Of a stretch of DNA of 64,000 nucleotides, positions 7,870 through 15,917 are shown piece after piece (positions within the stretch are counted from its first letter, which is position 1; the number at the start of each line of letters is the position of its first letter). A program made the position numbers and the translations under genes. Location of the stretch: the NCBI RefSeq assembly GCF_005405545.1, contig NZ_BJEG01000010.1, positions 1 to 64,000 on the forward strand, written 5' to 3'. This stretch comes from Weissella hellenica. Lineage in GTDB: Bacteria > Bacillota > Bacilli > Lactobacillales > Lactobacillaceae. The notes beneath the pieces are model-generated. The model ran no database searches. It worked only from the letters and a program-made list of their open reading frames with translations, and was not told the origin of the DNA.

Positions 7870-9051
7870 ATGGTTGAAGTGAGTGAAGCGTTGGTTAGCC
7901 AAGTTAATAAAACATTGGCTAATAGTGTCCCATCACCAATTCGGGTGGTTGATGATAGGTTTTCAAAGATAGACGGTATTTTAAAGTTAACATTGGGTGA
8001 ACCAGATTTTTCAGCGCCTGAACATATTAAGCAAGCAATTATTGCTGATGTTGCGGCTGATGATTCGCATTATTCACCATCTCAAGGTGTGATAGCATTG
8101 CGTGAAGCTATTTCAGACTATTTGACAGAGCGTTTTGATACACCAAGATATGATCCAAAATCAGAGATTAGTGTTACGGTGGGCGCTGCTGAAGCCATTA
8201 GTGCAACTTTTCAGGCATTATTTAATCCTGGTGATGAATTAATTGTACCGACACCAACATTTCCACTTTATGAATCAGTTGCAAAAATGAATCATATTGA
8301 AGTAATTGGCTTAAATACAGCGCCTGATTTTCTTGTCACACCGGCAAAGTTAACAGCAACCATTAAAGAGCATCCTAATGCAAAAGCGATTTTATTGAAT
8401 TATCCGTCAAATCCAACGGGTGTGACTTATTCGGCTGCACAATTAGCGGTATTAGCTGATATTTTGCGTGAGCATAACCTATTAGTTATCTCTGATGAAA
8501 TTTATGCAGAACTTGTCTATGATGAAAAACACACGTCAATGGCTAAACTATTACCAGAACAGACGATTTTAATTAGCGGTTTATCAAAATCACATGCCAT
8601 GACAGGTTATCGAATTGGTTACGTGGTTGGCCCATCAGCATTAATGAATCAGATTGGTAAAGCGCATCAATCAATGGTGGCAACGGCACCAGGTCCAATG
8701 ATGGCTGGTGCCATTGAAGCGTTACGTAATGGACGTGAAGATCCTGTTGCTATGCGAACTGTTTATCAAAAGCGACGCGATTTTGTCTTAGAAGGCTTAG
8801 CTAAGGCAGGTTTCACTGCAGCACAACCAGGTGGTGCTTTTTATATCTTTGCAAAAATCCCAGCATCATTAAATACGAATGATCTGGAATTTGTTTACGA
8901 TTTAGCAGAAACTGTGAAATTAGGTATTGCACCAGGCTCAATTTTTGGTGCAGGTGGTGAAGGCTATATTCGTATTTCATATGCCGCTTCAACAGAAAAG
9001 TTGCAAACAGCGATGACACGTTTGCAACATTATGTTGAATTAAAAAAATAA
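7870..9051 (+). CDS. patA: PatA-type aminotransferase, probable N-acetyl-LL-DAP aminotransferase
   Basis: A class I/II PLP aminotransferase of 393 residues. Visible motifs are LNYPSNPTG (177-184), ISDEIYAELVY (208-217) and the PLP-lysine site SGLSKSHAMTGYR with K240. Placed after dapB, it most likely transfers the amino group onto N-acetyl-2-amino-6-oxopimelate, the step between DapH and the deacetylase that the operon otherwise lacks. The ATG at 7870 follows AAGGAGAAG. A close paralogue is at 11423-12613. Confidence 0.85.
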   Translation: MVEVSEALVSQVNKTLANSVPSPIRVVDDRFSKIDGILKLTLGEPDFSAPEHIKQAIIADVAADDSHYSPSQGVIALREAISDYLTERFDTPRYDPKSEISVTVGAAEAISATFQALFNPGDELIVPTPTFPLYESVAKMNHIEVIGLNTAPDFLVTPAKLTATIKEHPNAKAILLNYPSNPTGVTYSAAQLAVLADILREHNLLVISDEIYAELVYDEKHTSMAKLLPEQTILISGLSKSHAMTGYRIGYVVGPSALMNQIGKAHQSMVATAPGPMMAGAIEALRNGREDPVAMRTVYQKRRDFVLEGLAKAGFTAAQPGGAFYIFAKIPASLNTNDLEFVYDLAETVKLGIAPGSIFGAGGEGYIRISYAASTEKLQTAMTRLQHYVELKK

Positions 9052-9062
9052 ATAATTATTAC

Positions 9063-9095
9063 AAGCACAACTGGATTTTTCAGCATTGTGCTTTT
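9063..9095 (+). terminator. Weak terminator-like hairpin between patA and asd
   Basis: AAGCACAA (9063-9070) and TTGTGCTT (9086-9093) form an 8-bp stem with a 15-base loop, followed by only four T residues. It could partly uncouple asd from the riboswitch-controlled genes upstream. Confidence 0.5.
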
Positions 9096-9144
9096 AATGT
9101 AGCAAATTTTTGATTAAAACCAAGCATATAAGGGGGACTAAAAG

Positions 9145-10209
9145 ATGGATGAAGGATATCATGTTGCAATTTTAGGTGCGACCGGTGCAGTTGGGACACG
9201 TATTTTAGCACAGTTAGCGCAATCAACAATTCCAGTAAAATCATTAAAGTTACTAGCATCAGCGCGTTCAGTTGGTCAAACACGCCAATTTAAAGGCCAG
9301 GTTATTCCGATTGAGGAAGCAAAACCAACATCATTTGACGGGGTGGATTTAGTACTGGCTTCAGCAGGTGGACAACTAGCAGGCGAATTATTACCCGAAG
9401 CAGTCAAACGTGGTGCTGTTGCAGTTGATAATTCATCATATTGGCGCATGGATCCAAAGGTACCATTAGTTGTACCTGAAGTTAATCCAGAAGCATTAGC
9501 TGATCATCATGGCATTATTGCTAACCCTAATTGTTCAACAATTCAAATGGTTGTTGGATTAGAACCATTGCATAAAGCATATGGTCTAAAACAAGTGATT
9601 GTTTCAACCTATCAAGCTGCTTCGGGGGCAGGGCAGCGTGCCTGGGATGAATTATTACAACAAGCGCAACAACATTTGAATGGTGAGTCCCAAACAGCTG
9701 AAATTTTACCAACCAAGGGTGATAAAAAGCATTATCCGTTAGCATTTAACTTATTACCACAAATTGATACGTTTCAAGATGACGGTTATACGTATGAAGA
9801 ACAAAAAATGATGCAAGAAACCAAAAAAATCATGTTTGGTGATCCAACATCAACTCAAGTTAAGGTGACGGCGACGGCAGTTCGTGTACCAGTACCAGTT
9901 GGTCATGGTGAGTCGGTTTATGTTACCGTTGCTGATGAATCTGCAACACGTGCAGATGTACAACGACTTTTGGCAGCAGCACCAGGTGTTGTTTTGGAAG
10001 ATGATCCAGCAAATCAAGTCTATCCACAACCATTAAATGCAGTGGATAAGCGTGAAACATTTGTGGGACGTGTACGGGCAGACATTGAAAATCCGGGTAG
10101 TTTTAATATGTGGGTTGTCTCTGACAATCTTTTAAAAGGGGCTGCTTGGAACACGGTGCAAATTGCTGAAGAATTAGCAAAACGAGATTTAATTCATAGT
10201 CAAGTGTAA
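9145..10209 (+). CDS. asd: Aspartate-semialdehyde dehydrogenase
   Basis: Reduces aspartyl phosphate, the product of LysC, to aspartate semialdehyde. The 354-residue protein has an N-terminal Rossmann motif, LGATGAVGTRIL, the catalytic cysteine in NPNCSTIQ (near residue 130), GAGQRAWDEL, and the C-terminal RVPVPVGHGESV loop with the active-site His. An AAGGGGG ribosome site precedes ATG 9145. It supplies substrate to DapA. The 93-base gap with a weak hairpin upstream leaves open whether it is read through from the operon or has its own start. Confidence 0.94.
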   Translation: MDEGYHVAILGATGAVGTRILAQLAQSTIPVKSLKLLASARSVGQTRQFKGQVIPIEEAKPTSFDGVDLVLASAGGQLAGELLPEAVKRGAVAVDNSSYWRMDPKVPLVVPEVNPEALADHHGIIANPNCSTIQMVVGLEPLHKAYGLKQVIVSTYQAASGAGQRAWDELLQQAQQHLNGESQTAEILPTKGDKKHYPLAFNLLPQIDTFQDDGYTYEEQKMMQETKKIMFGDPTSTQVKVTATAVRVPVPVGHGESVYVTVADESATRADVQRLLAAAPGVVLEDDPANQVYPQPLNAVDKRETFVGRVRADIENPGSFNMWVVSDNLLKGAAWNTVQIAEELAKRDLIHSQV

Positions 10210-10229
10210 GCTTTGATTAAAAATAAGTG

Positions 10230-10266
10230 AAACCACATTAATTTTAATTAGAAATTAATGTGGTTT
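10230..10266. terminator. Perfect 15-bp hairpin after asd
   Basis: AAACCACATTAATTT (10230-10244) is the exact reverse complement of 10252-10266 around a 7-base loop. It follows the asd stop by 20 bases but has no T-run on the plus strand, so by itself it is an atypical terminator. It may instead be an RNA 3'-end stabiliser. Confidence 0.5.
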
Positions 10267-10273
10267 AGATAGA

Positions 10274-10308
10274 AAAGTTGGGATCACAGAAGATGTCCCA
10301 ACTTTTTT
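10274..10308 (+). terminator. Rho-independent terminator after asd
   Basis: AAAGTTGGGA (10274-10283) pairs with TCCCAACTTT (10296-10305) and a T-run completes the signal. It is the functional end of the lysine/asd transcription unit. The TTGGGA/TCCCAA core recurs in the terminator at 29992. Confidence 0.85.
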
Positions 10309-10365
10309 AGTTAAAAATGTATTAATGATGCGCCTGCAATGTTTATAGTGTAAACGCGTTACACC

Positions 10366-10415
10366 GAACTGAACCCCGTAAGTTTGGAGGTATTCCAACT
10401 TACGGGGTTCAGTTC
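10366..10415. repeat. Large palindrome resembling facing IS ends
   Basis: A 19-base arm, GAACTGAACCCCGTAAGTT (10366-10384), is repeated perfectly in inverse at 10397-10415 around a short centre. The arm resembles the terminal inverted repeats of IS150-group (IS3 family) elements. A smaller inverted repeat, GTGTAA/TTACAC (10348-10364), lies just before it and a CACGC/GCGTG pair just after. There is no T-run and no transposase, so it is read as a relic or miniature element, not a terminator. Confidence 0.5.
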
Positions 10416-10495
10416 ACACGCTGGCTTCAAACCGCCTTTTTCTGCGTGCTCTTTTTCTTAATAGCCATCATAAATGTTACAAATTATTGGTATGT

Positions 10496-11233
10496 TTAAT
10501 AAGCTTTCACCCAAGGAAATACTGGTTTTGTAGCACCATATAAAGCGTGATCTTGATTGCTTAATTTAGCCCAATTTTGATTACCATAATCAAAATGCCA
10601 CCATTCTTCAGTGTAGTTAGTAAAACCAGATTGAATCATGATGTGATAGAGCAACCGTCGATTACGGCGGGCTTCCTCATATTTGTCAGAAGTGTCGTCC
10701 ACTTCGTAATAAGTGGTTTTGGCGTGAAGACTAATATCATCAAAGGGGCTTCCCATATCTAATAGGCGTCCTTTTTCATCGATGATTGATAAATCAACAG
10801 AACCCCCAGTGTTATGTGGTGACGGCTTCTTTTCATCAGTAGACGGTAAGGCGACAATTCGTAAAGCCGCTTGTTGAATTTCCTCATCAGAATAAGTAGG
10901 GTGGTCGCGTTTAACAAATAATTTCATTTGATCAAATAAGGCTTGTTGCGTGGGGATACTACGCCACGTGTCAAATACAACAAATTTATAGCCGTAGGGA
11001 AGTTTGCGCGCAGCTTCAATTAATTTTTCTTGTACATGTGCTCGGGCAAATAGTTCAGGATAGGCACCGGGTAAGTTTTGGATAAAATATTGTGGGCTAA
11101 CAATCAGTTTTTCAGGTAAATAACTTAATGAAACTAAGGGCTCGTTATTTTCTATAATGGGCACTTCTTTAATAGGTGCCCAATCCCAATTTTGAATGGG
11201 TGCTTCAATCGGCGTGTCAGTAAAATCTAACAT
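10496..11233 (-). CDS. VanX-like D-alanyl-D-alanine dipeptidase (M15D)
   Basis: Predicted zinc dipeptidase that hydrolyses D-Ala-D-Ala. The 245-residue protein has all the VanX-family active-site elements: an arginine in FDTWR (R91), zinc ligands H140 and D147 in SPHNTGGSVD, and the catalytic Glu and third ligand in EWWHFDYG (E210, H213). No signal peptide is visible, so it should act in the cytoplasm. AGAGGAGG precedes the ATG. In bacteria with D-Ala-D-Lac-ended precursors, which are intrinsically vancomycin resistant, such an enzyme would remove competing D-Ala-D-Ala; that role here is inference. No vanH or ligase gene is adjacent, and it stands alone on the minus strand. Confidence 0.85.
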   Translation of the reverse strand: MLDFTDTPIEAPIQNWDWAPIKEVPIIENNEPLVSLSYLPEKLIVSPQYFIQNLPGAYPELFARAHVQEKLIEAARKLPYGYKFVVFDTWRSIPTQQALFDQMKLFVKRDHPTYSDEEIQQAALRIVALPSTDEKKPSPHNTGGSVDLSIIDEKGRLLDMGSPFDDISLHAKTTYYEVDDTSDKYEEARRNRRLLYHIMIQSGFTNYTEEWWHFDYGNQNWAKLSNQDHALYGATKPVFPWVKAY

Positions 11234-11422
11234 TCTAAGCCTCCTCTAGTTTAATGATTAAAAAACATTTTTTATGAGAATGATATATAATTATTTTATC
11301 ATGAATTTAGTATAATAAACTAATCTACTAGTTGTGTTAAGGTAGAAAAAAATAGTAAAATGGACTTTAAATTTAATATTAACTATGATACTAAATTAAA
11401 AAATAAATAGAAATGTGAGTGA

Positions 11423-12613
11423 ATGAAAATGACGCAAAATGAATTTGTACAACCGTTGAATGCCAAAATCACGAATCTAGCACCTGATGGGTTAACAGGT
11501 TTTCAAAAACAAGTGCGTGACATACCAGATTTGTTACGTTTAACATTTGGTGAACCGGGATTTGATGTTGATGAAAATATCAAAGAAGCGGTTATGTCAT
11601 CAATTGCCAATAATAATTCACACTATGCTGATGCCCAAGGGGAACGTGATTTGCGTCAAGCAGCAGCAGCATATTATAGCTCACGCTATGATTTGCCATT
11701 TGATGATGAAACTAATGTCATTGTAACAGTGGGGGCATCAGAAGCTATCAATGTGATTTTTATGACTTTGCTAAATGATAACGAAGGCTTAATGATTCCT
11801 GAACCAGCCTATGCACCTTATACAGCTTCCTTAGACTTAGCACATGGTCAAAAAATTACCGTTAATACACGACCAACTAATTTCAAATTAACACCGGAAT
11901 TAGTGGCGCAAACAGTTGAAGAATCGGATGTTAACATTAAAGCTGTCTTGTTTAATTATCCAGTTAATCCGACTGGTGTGACCTACACACGCGATGAATT
12001 AGAAGCGCTTGCGGATGTCTTCAAGAAGTACCATTTATGGGTGATTTCTGATGAAATTTATGCACAATTGACATACGATCAAGAGCATGTTTCAATGGCT
12101 AGTCTCTTACCAGAACAATCAATTCTAATGACTGGTTTATCAAAATCACATGCCATGACAGGATATCGCATTGGCTTTATTATTGCTGATAAAGCTTTCG
12201 TTGATCAGGCACAAAAAGTTCATGAGGCGCTAACGTTTGCGTTACCTAAATTTATTCAAGATGGTGCAACAGTTGCGTTAACGAAATCAGCTAATGTTGC
12301 TGAGGGGATGCGTGAAATTTACAAAAAGCGACGTGACTGGATGGTCCCACAACTAGAAGCATTTGGGTTTGAAATTGTACCGGCAGAAGGTGCTTTTTAT
12401 ATCTTTGCTAAGATTCCAGCTGATATGAATCAAGACAGTGAAGTTTTTGCGTTAGATTTAGCTGAAAATGGACATGTTGCCGTAATTCCTGGGGCTGCTT
12501 TTTCTGAATTTACGCCAGAATATATTCGTATTTCATATGCTGCATCTGATGAAGATTTACAAGAAGCAATTCGACGTATGAATATTTATTTTGATAAGAA
12601 ACGTGCAAATTAA
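11423..12613 (+). CDS. PatA-like aminotransferase, second copy
   Basis: A class I/II PLP aminotransferase of 396 residues, clearly paralogous to the gene at 7870: shared GEPGF, LFNYPVNPTGVTY, ISDEIYAQLTYD and the PLP-lysine motif GLSKSHAMTGYRIG (K241). It is a single-gene unit with its own terminator and outside the L-box operon. Its substrate cannot be read: N-acetyl-DAP precursor, aromatic amino acids (the shikimate operon lies 2.5 kb on) or aspartate are all possible. The ribosome site is weak; ATG 11423 and ATG 11429 are both possible starts. Confidence 0.85.
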   Translation: MKMTQNEFVQPLNAKITNLAPDGLTGFQKQVRDIPDLLRLTFGEPGFDVDENIKEAVMSSIANNNSHYADAQGERDLRQAAAAYYSSRYDLPFDDETNVIVTVGASEAINVIFMTLLNDNEGLMIPEPAYAPYTASLDLAHGQKITVNTRPTNFKLTPELVAQTVEESDVNIKAVLFNYPVNPTGVTYTRDELEALADVFKKYHLWVISDEIYAQLTYDQEHVSMASLLPEQSILMTGLSKSHAMTGYRIGFIIADKAFVDQAQKVHEALTFALPKFIQDGATVALTKSANVAEGMREIYKKRRDWMVPQLEAFGFEIVPAEGAFYIFAKIPADMNQDSEVFALDLAENGHVAVIPGAAFSEFTPEYIRISYAASDEDLQEAIRRMNIYFDKKRAN

Positions 12614-12664
12614 AAAATATTATGAATAACGTATGGTACCGTAGAGTCTGATGATATACGTTTA

Positions 12665-12708
12665 AAAAGTAGTAAATGCCTGTTAACCGGGCATTGTACT
12701 ACTTTTTT
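12665..12708 (+). terminator. Rho-independent terminator
   Basis: AAAAGTAGTA and TACTACTTTT flank a second ATGCC/GGGCAT stem separated by a small internal loop, and the hairpin ends in a T-run. It closes the aminotransferase unit about 50 bases after its stop. Confidence 0.85.
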
Positions 12709-12850
12709 AGTTTGAAATACTATTTTCCCCCGAGCCTATAAATGCTTTTTTAAACAAATTAAAAGATTTTGTGTAATAATTTCAAACATTTGTTGTATGA
12801 TAATTAATGAATATTTTATAAACACTAACAATAAATTTGGAGGAACACTG

Positions 12851-13465
12851 ATGCAACCGCGTATGAATAAAAGTAGACAACTTGTATTAACTGCCTTATT
12901 CATTGGAATTGTTTTATTACAATCGATTGTCCCTTGGTTGGGAACCTTACCATTAGGGGCGTTTGCCATTGGGGCAGCCGTCACAATTATTACCTATACA
13001 GTTGCAATTGGTAGTATGGTTTTAGGACCAAAAGGTGGTGCCTTATTAGGATTTGTGTGGGGTGCATACTCACTGTGGCATGCATGGTCAAGCGTACCTA
13101 GTATTGGGGCTTTAATTTTTCGTAATCCGTTTACGGCACTAGTGCCACGAATATTGGTTGGCTTTTTGATTGGTTATTTATATCATCGATTTGTACAACA
13201 ACGTGATTTCAAGCAGCAGGGTATTTGGTTAAGTATTTTAGGTGGCCTCTCTGCCTTGATTAATACGAGTCTAGTGTTAGCCATTACTTGGATTAGCTTT
13301 ACAATAATGGATACGTCATTTACGGGGATTCCTAATACTAATTTAGCGCAGTGGTTGATCGTTTCAATTGCTGGCTTTAATGGTATTTTTGAAATAATTG
13401 TTGGTGCTATTTTAGTACCAGTTATCGGTATCCCAGTTTTAACCTATATGAAGAAGCAACTTTAA
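12851..13465 (+). CDS. ECF transporter S component (substrate unknown)
   Basis: A very hydrophobic 204-residue protein with about six membrane segments, of the kind that acts as the substrate-binding S component of group II energy-coupling-factor vitamin transporters, using a shared EcfAA'T module encoded elsewhere. The start at ATG 12851 is set by TTTGGAGG; a longer in-frame start at 12797 has no such site. The pattern [14 protein letters not shown] near the first helices followed by [14 protein letters not shown] recalls pantothenate-type S components, but I would not assign a substrate. The 140-base leader shows no riboswitch I recognise. Confidence 0.75.
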   Translation: MQPRMNKSRQLVLTALFIGIVLLQSIVPWLGTLPLGAFAIGAAVTIITYTVAIGSMVLGPKGGALLGFVWGAYSLWHAWSSVPSIGALIFRNPFTALVPRILVGFLIGYLYHRFVQQRDFKQQGIWLSILGGLSALINTSLVLAITWISFTIMDTSFTGIPNTNLAQWLIVSIAGFNGIFEIIVGAILVPVIGIPVLTYMKKQL

Positions 13466-13483
13466 GTGAGTGTGATATCTTTA

Positions 13484-13524
13484 AGACTCGTTTGTAATCC
13501 AGGGGGTTATGAACGAGTTTTTAT
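13484..13524 (+). terminator. Rho-independent terminator
   Basis: ACTCGTT (13486-13492) pairs with AACGAGT (13512-13518) and is followed by TTTTATTTT. It ends the ECF S-component transcript. Confidence 0.75.
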
Positions 13525-13636
13525 TTTATCTGATATTCAGGAATGATTTTTGTTTCATAAAAACTCTTACTTTAAGTCAAAAACATTTTTTCTTTTTTTA
13601 CGAGTATAATTGAAAAGACTGAGAGGAGGCTATTGC

Positions 13637-14317
13637 ATGAAAACAAATCAAGATTTAGCCCAAAAAAATAATATTATCCGAGCTGCTGTAATGGGGGCTA
13701 ATGATGGTATTTTATCTGTATCTGGAATTGTTATTGGCGTTGCAGGCGCAACAACAAGCTCCTTTGCAATATTTATTGCGGGCTTTGCTGGAGCGCTAGC
13801 AGGAACAGTTTCTATGGCAATGGGTGAATATGTATCAGTACACTCAGAAAATGATGCCCAGAAAAAGGCCATCCTGCGGCAAAAATCAGCTTTACAAAAT
13901 AATTATCATGAAGAATTTGATTTTGTAAAAGAACGGTATATGCAACAAGGTATTTCTAAAGAATTAGCATTGACTGCAACAACTGAATTAATGAATCAAG
14001 ATCCTTTAGGAACAACAATTAAAGAGCGTTATGGTTTTACACAGCATCATGAAATATCAGCTGTATCGGCTGCCATTTCCTCAATGATTGCTTTTCCATT
14101 AGGTTCATTATTGCCGATGTTGGCAATGACATTATTACCTGTGCACATACGCATTATGGCAACCGGTATTGCTGTCTTAATTGCTTTAGGCATTACAGGC
14201 TTTATGGCAGCACATTTATCAGGAGCAGATAAACAAAAAGCAACCATACGTAATATTATGGCAGGGGTTTTTACGATGATTATTACTTATTTAATTGGTT
14301 CGTTGATAGGAGCTTAA
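13637..14317 (+). CDS. VIT1/CCC1 family metal transporter (first of pair)
   Basis: A 226-residue membrane protein of the VIT1/CCC1 family, which moves iron or manganese. Seen: the N-terminal MGANDGILSVSGIVIGVAGA helix, a conserved MAMGEYVSVHSENDA segment at the end of helix 2, a charged cytoplasmic stretch (about residues 75-140) matching the metal-binding domain of the family, and three C-terminal helices. ATG 13637 follows GAGAGGAGG; an in-frame TTG at 13610 is less likely. Four bases separate it from a second family member, so the two are co-transcribed and may form a heteromer or differ in metal. Confidence 0.88.
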   Translation: MKTNQDLAQKNNIIRAAVMGANDGILSVSGIVIGVAGATTSSFAIFIAGFAGALAGTVSMAMGEYVSVHSENDAQKKAILRQKSALQNNYHEEFDFVKERYMQQGISKELALTATTELMNQDPLGTTIKERYGFTQHHEISAVSAAISSMIAFPLGSLLPMLAMTLLPVHIRIMATGIAVLIALGITGFMAAHLSGADKQKATIRNIMAGVFTMIITYLIGSLIGA

Positions 14318-14321
14318 TATT

Positions 14322-14999
14322 ATGACAAAAAAAGCCAACATCATGGCAGAAAAATTAAATACAATTCGTGCAGGCGTTTTGGGGTCAAATGATGGTATTT
14401 TAACAGTAGTGGGGGTGCTATTTTCAGTCGGTGCTGCAACGACCAACCAATTTACAATCTTATTGGCAGGACTAGCCGATTTATTAGCATGCGCTTTATC
14501 AATGGCGTCAGGAGAATACGCTTCAGTGAGTTCGCAAGCAGATGCACAAAAAGTTGTCGTTGTAGATGAAAAAAAGCGAATCAAAAAGCAACCAGATCAA
14601 GTACAGCAAGATATTTATCAATTTTATTATGATCAGGGATTGACCGAAGTAACGGCTCATAAAATTGCCCGTGAATTAATGCATAAAATCCCATTAGAGA
14701 CGATTTTAAAAGTGAAATATGACATGACATTGGGCCATTACGTGAGCCCCTGGTCAGCAGCGTTCTCTTCATTGATATGTGCTAGCCTAGGTGGTATGTT
14801 ACCACTTGCAGCCATGTATTTAGCGCCATTACAGTGGCAATTTTTAGCAACGATTGGGGCGACAATTGTTGCGGTTGCCTTAACCGGATTTTTAAGTGCT
14901 AAATTAGGACAAGGTCTGCCTAAACGGGCTATTAGTCGTAATATTATGATTGGCTTAATAACGATTGCAATTCATTATGGTATTGGAATGCTCTTCTGA
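14322..14999 (+). CDS. VIT1/CCC1 family metal transporter (second of pair)
   Basis: A 225-residue paralogue of the preceding gene with the same plan: LGSNDGILTVVGVLFSVGAA, SMASGEYASVSSQADA, a charged loop and C-terminal helices. It starts 4 bases after its neighbour, behind AGGAGC. The two proteins are clearly related but not near-identical, so the duplication is old. A bidirectional-looking terminator follows at 15036. Confidence 0.87.
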   Translation: MTKKANIMAEKLNTIRAGVLGSNDGILTVVGVLFSVGAATTNQFTILLAGLADLLACALSMASGEYASVSSQADAQKVVVVDEKKRIKKQPDQVQQDIYQFYYDQGLTEVTAHKIARELMHKIPLETILKVKYDMTLGHYVSPWSAAFSSLICASLGGMLPLAAMYLAPLQWQFLATIGATIVAVALTGFLSAKLGQGLPKRAISRNIMIGLITIAIHYGIGMLF

Positions 15000-15035
15000 T
15001 TTTAGTAAACTTATTAATGAGAAGAGTTTAGCAAC

Positions 15036-15069
15036 AAAAAAGAGGCTGCTTCTTGGTGGTCTCTTTTTT
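15036..15069 (+). terminator. Rho-independent terminator
   Basis: AAAAAAGAG (15036-15044) pairs with CTCTTTTTT (15061-15069). It separates the metal-transporter pair from aroE and is A/T-symmetric enough to work on both strands. Confidence 0.75.
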
Positions 15070-15103
15070 ACTTGTTGAAAATATAAAATTTCCGGAGAGA
15101 TTA

Positions 15104-15916
15104 ATGACAGATTATTATGGATTAATTGGGTATCCGGTCGAACATTCAAAATCACCCATTATGCAAAACCAAGCATTCCGTTTGGCAAATATTGATGCAA
15201 CTTATCAATTATTTTCTATTGAACCGCAAAACTTAGCAATAACATTACCACAACTAGTTGCTCAAGGTATCAAGGGGCTAAATGTTACGATGCCCTTTAA
15301 ACAAGCAGTTGTGCCTTATATGGATGAAATATCTGATTTATCTAAACGGCTTGGTGTGGTTAATACAATTACCATTAAGGATGGGCGTTTATTTGGTGAT
15401 ACGACTGATGGACAGGGATTTTGGACCACAATAACGCAGGCACCTAAACAGACAATTATTATTGGGACTGGTGGTGCTGCACAAGCAATTATTGCGAGTG
15501 CTCCTCGGACGACGCAAGTGCACGTGTTTAATCGAATGAGTGAAAAATTTGCTGCTAAGGCAGAAGCACTAGCTGATTTAATGCCAGAACCATTACATGA
15601 TCTGGCAACAATTGCGCAATATCTACCAACAGCTGATCTCATTGTGAATGCAACAAGTGTCGGGATGAGAGATGAACCATCATTATTATCCCCACAACAA
15701 TTTTCATTAACACCTAAACAAGCACAAGTTGTCGATATTATTTATAAGACAGACGATACACCTTTTGTGTCAGCAGCCAAACAAGCCAATCGAGAGGCAA
15801 TGGATGGACTAGCTATGTTAGCCGGGCAAGGCGCATTGAGTTTTGCTACTTGGACGGGCATAATTCCTGATCAACAACGTATGTTGGTAGCGATTTCAGA
15901 AGAAAGAAGAAATTAA
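15104..15916 (+). CDS. aroE: Shikimate dehydrogenase
   Basis: Reduces 3-dehydroshikimate to shikimate with NADPH. The 270-residue protein has the substrate motif YPVEHSKSP near the N-terminus, the catalytic lysine in TMPFKQAV, DTTDGQGF, the nucleotide-binding glycine turn IGTGGAAQA and NATSVGM. ATG 15104 follows CCGGAGAG; a longer frame from 15053 would begin inside the terminator. It is the first gene of a complete shikimate operon, with aroF following after one base. Confidence 0.94.
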   Translation: MTDYYGLIGYPVEHSKSPIMQNQAFRLANIDATYQLFSIEPQNLAITLPQLVAQGIKGLNVTMPFKQAVVPYMDEISDLSKRLGVVNTITIKDGRLFGDTTDGQGFWTTITQAPKQTIIIGTGGAAQAIIASAPRTTQVHVFNRMSEKFAAKAEALADLMPEPLHDLATIAQYLPTADLIVNATSVGMRDEPSLLSPQQFSLTPKQAQVVDIIYKTDDTPFVSAAKQANREAMDGLAMLAGQGALSFATWTGIIPDQQRMLVAISEERRN

Positions 15917-15917
15917 A

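Noticed and set aside
11233-11422. Possible riboswitch or T-box between the VanX-like gene and the aminotransferase
   Set aside because: The gap is A/T-rich without conserved motifs or a terminator hairpin; only divergent promoter-like boxes are seen.
12714-12850. Possible vitamin riboswitch before the ECF S-component gene
   Set aside because: A CCCCCGAGCC stretch was noted, but no known aptamer core or expression-platform hairpin could be drawn.
14955-15155. Minus-strand frame across the terminator before aroE
   Set aside because: It reads through a clear hairpin terminator and the aroE start; no independent support.
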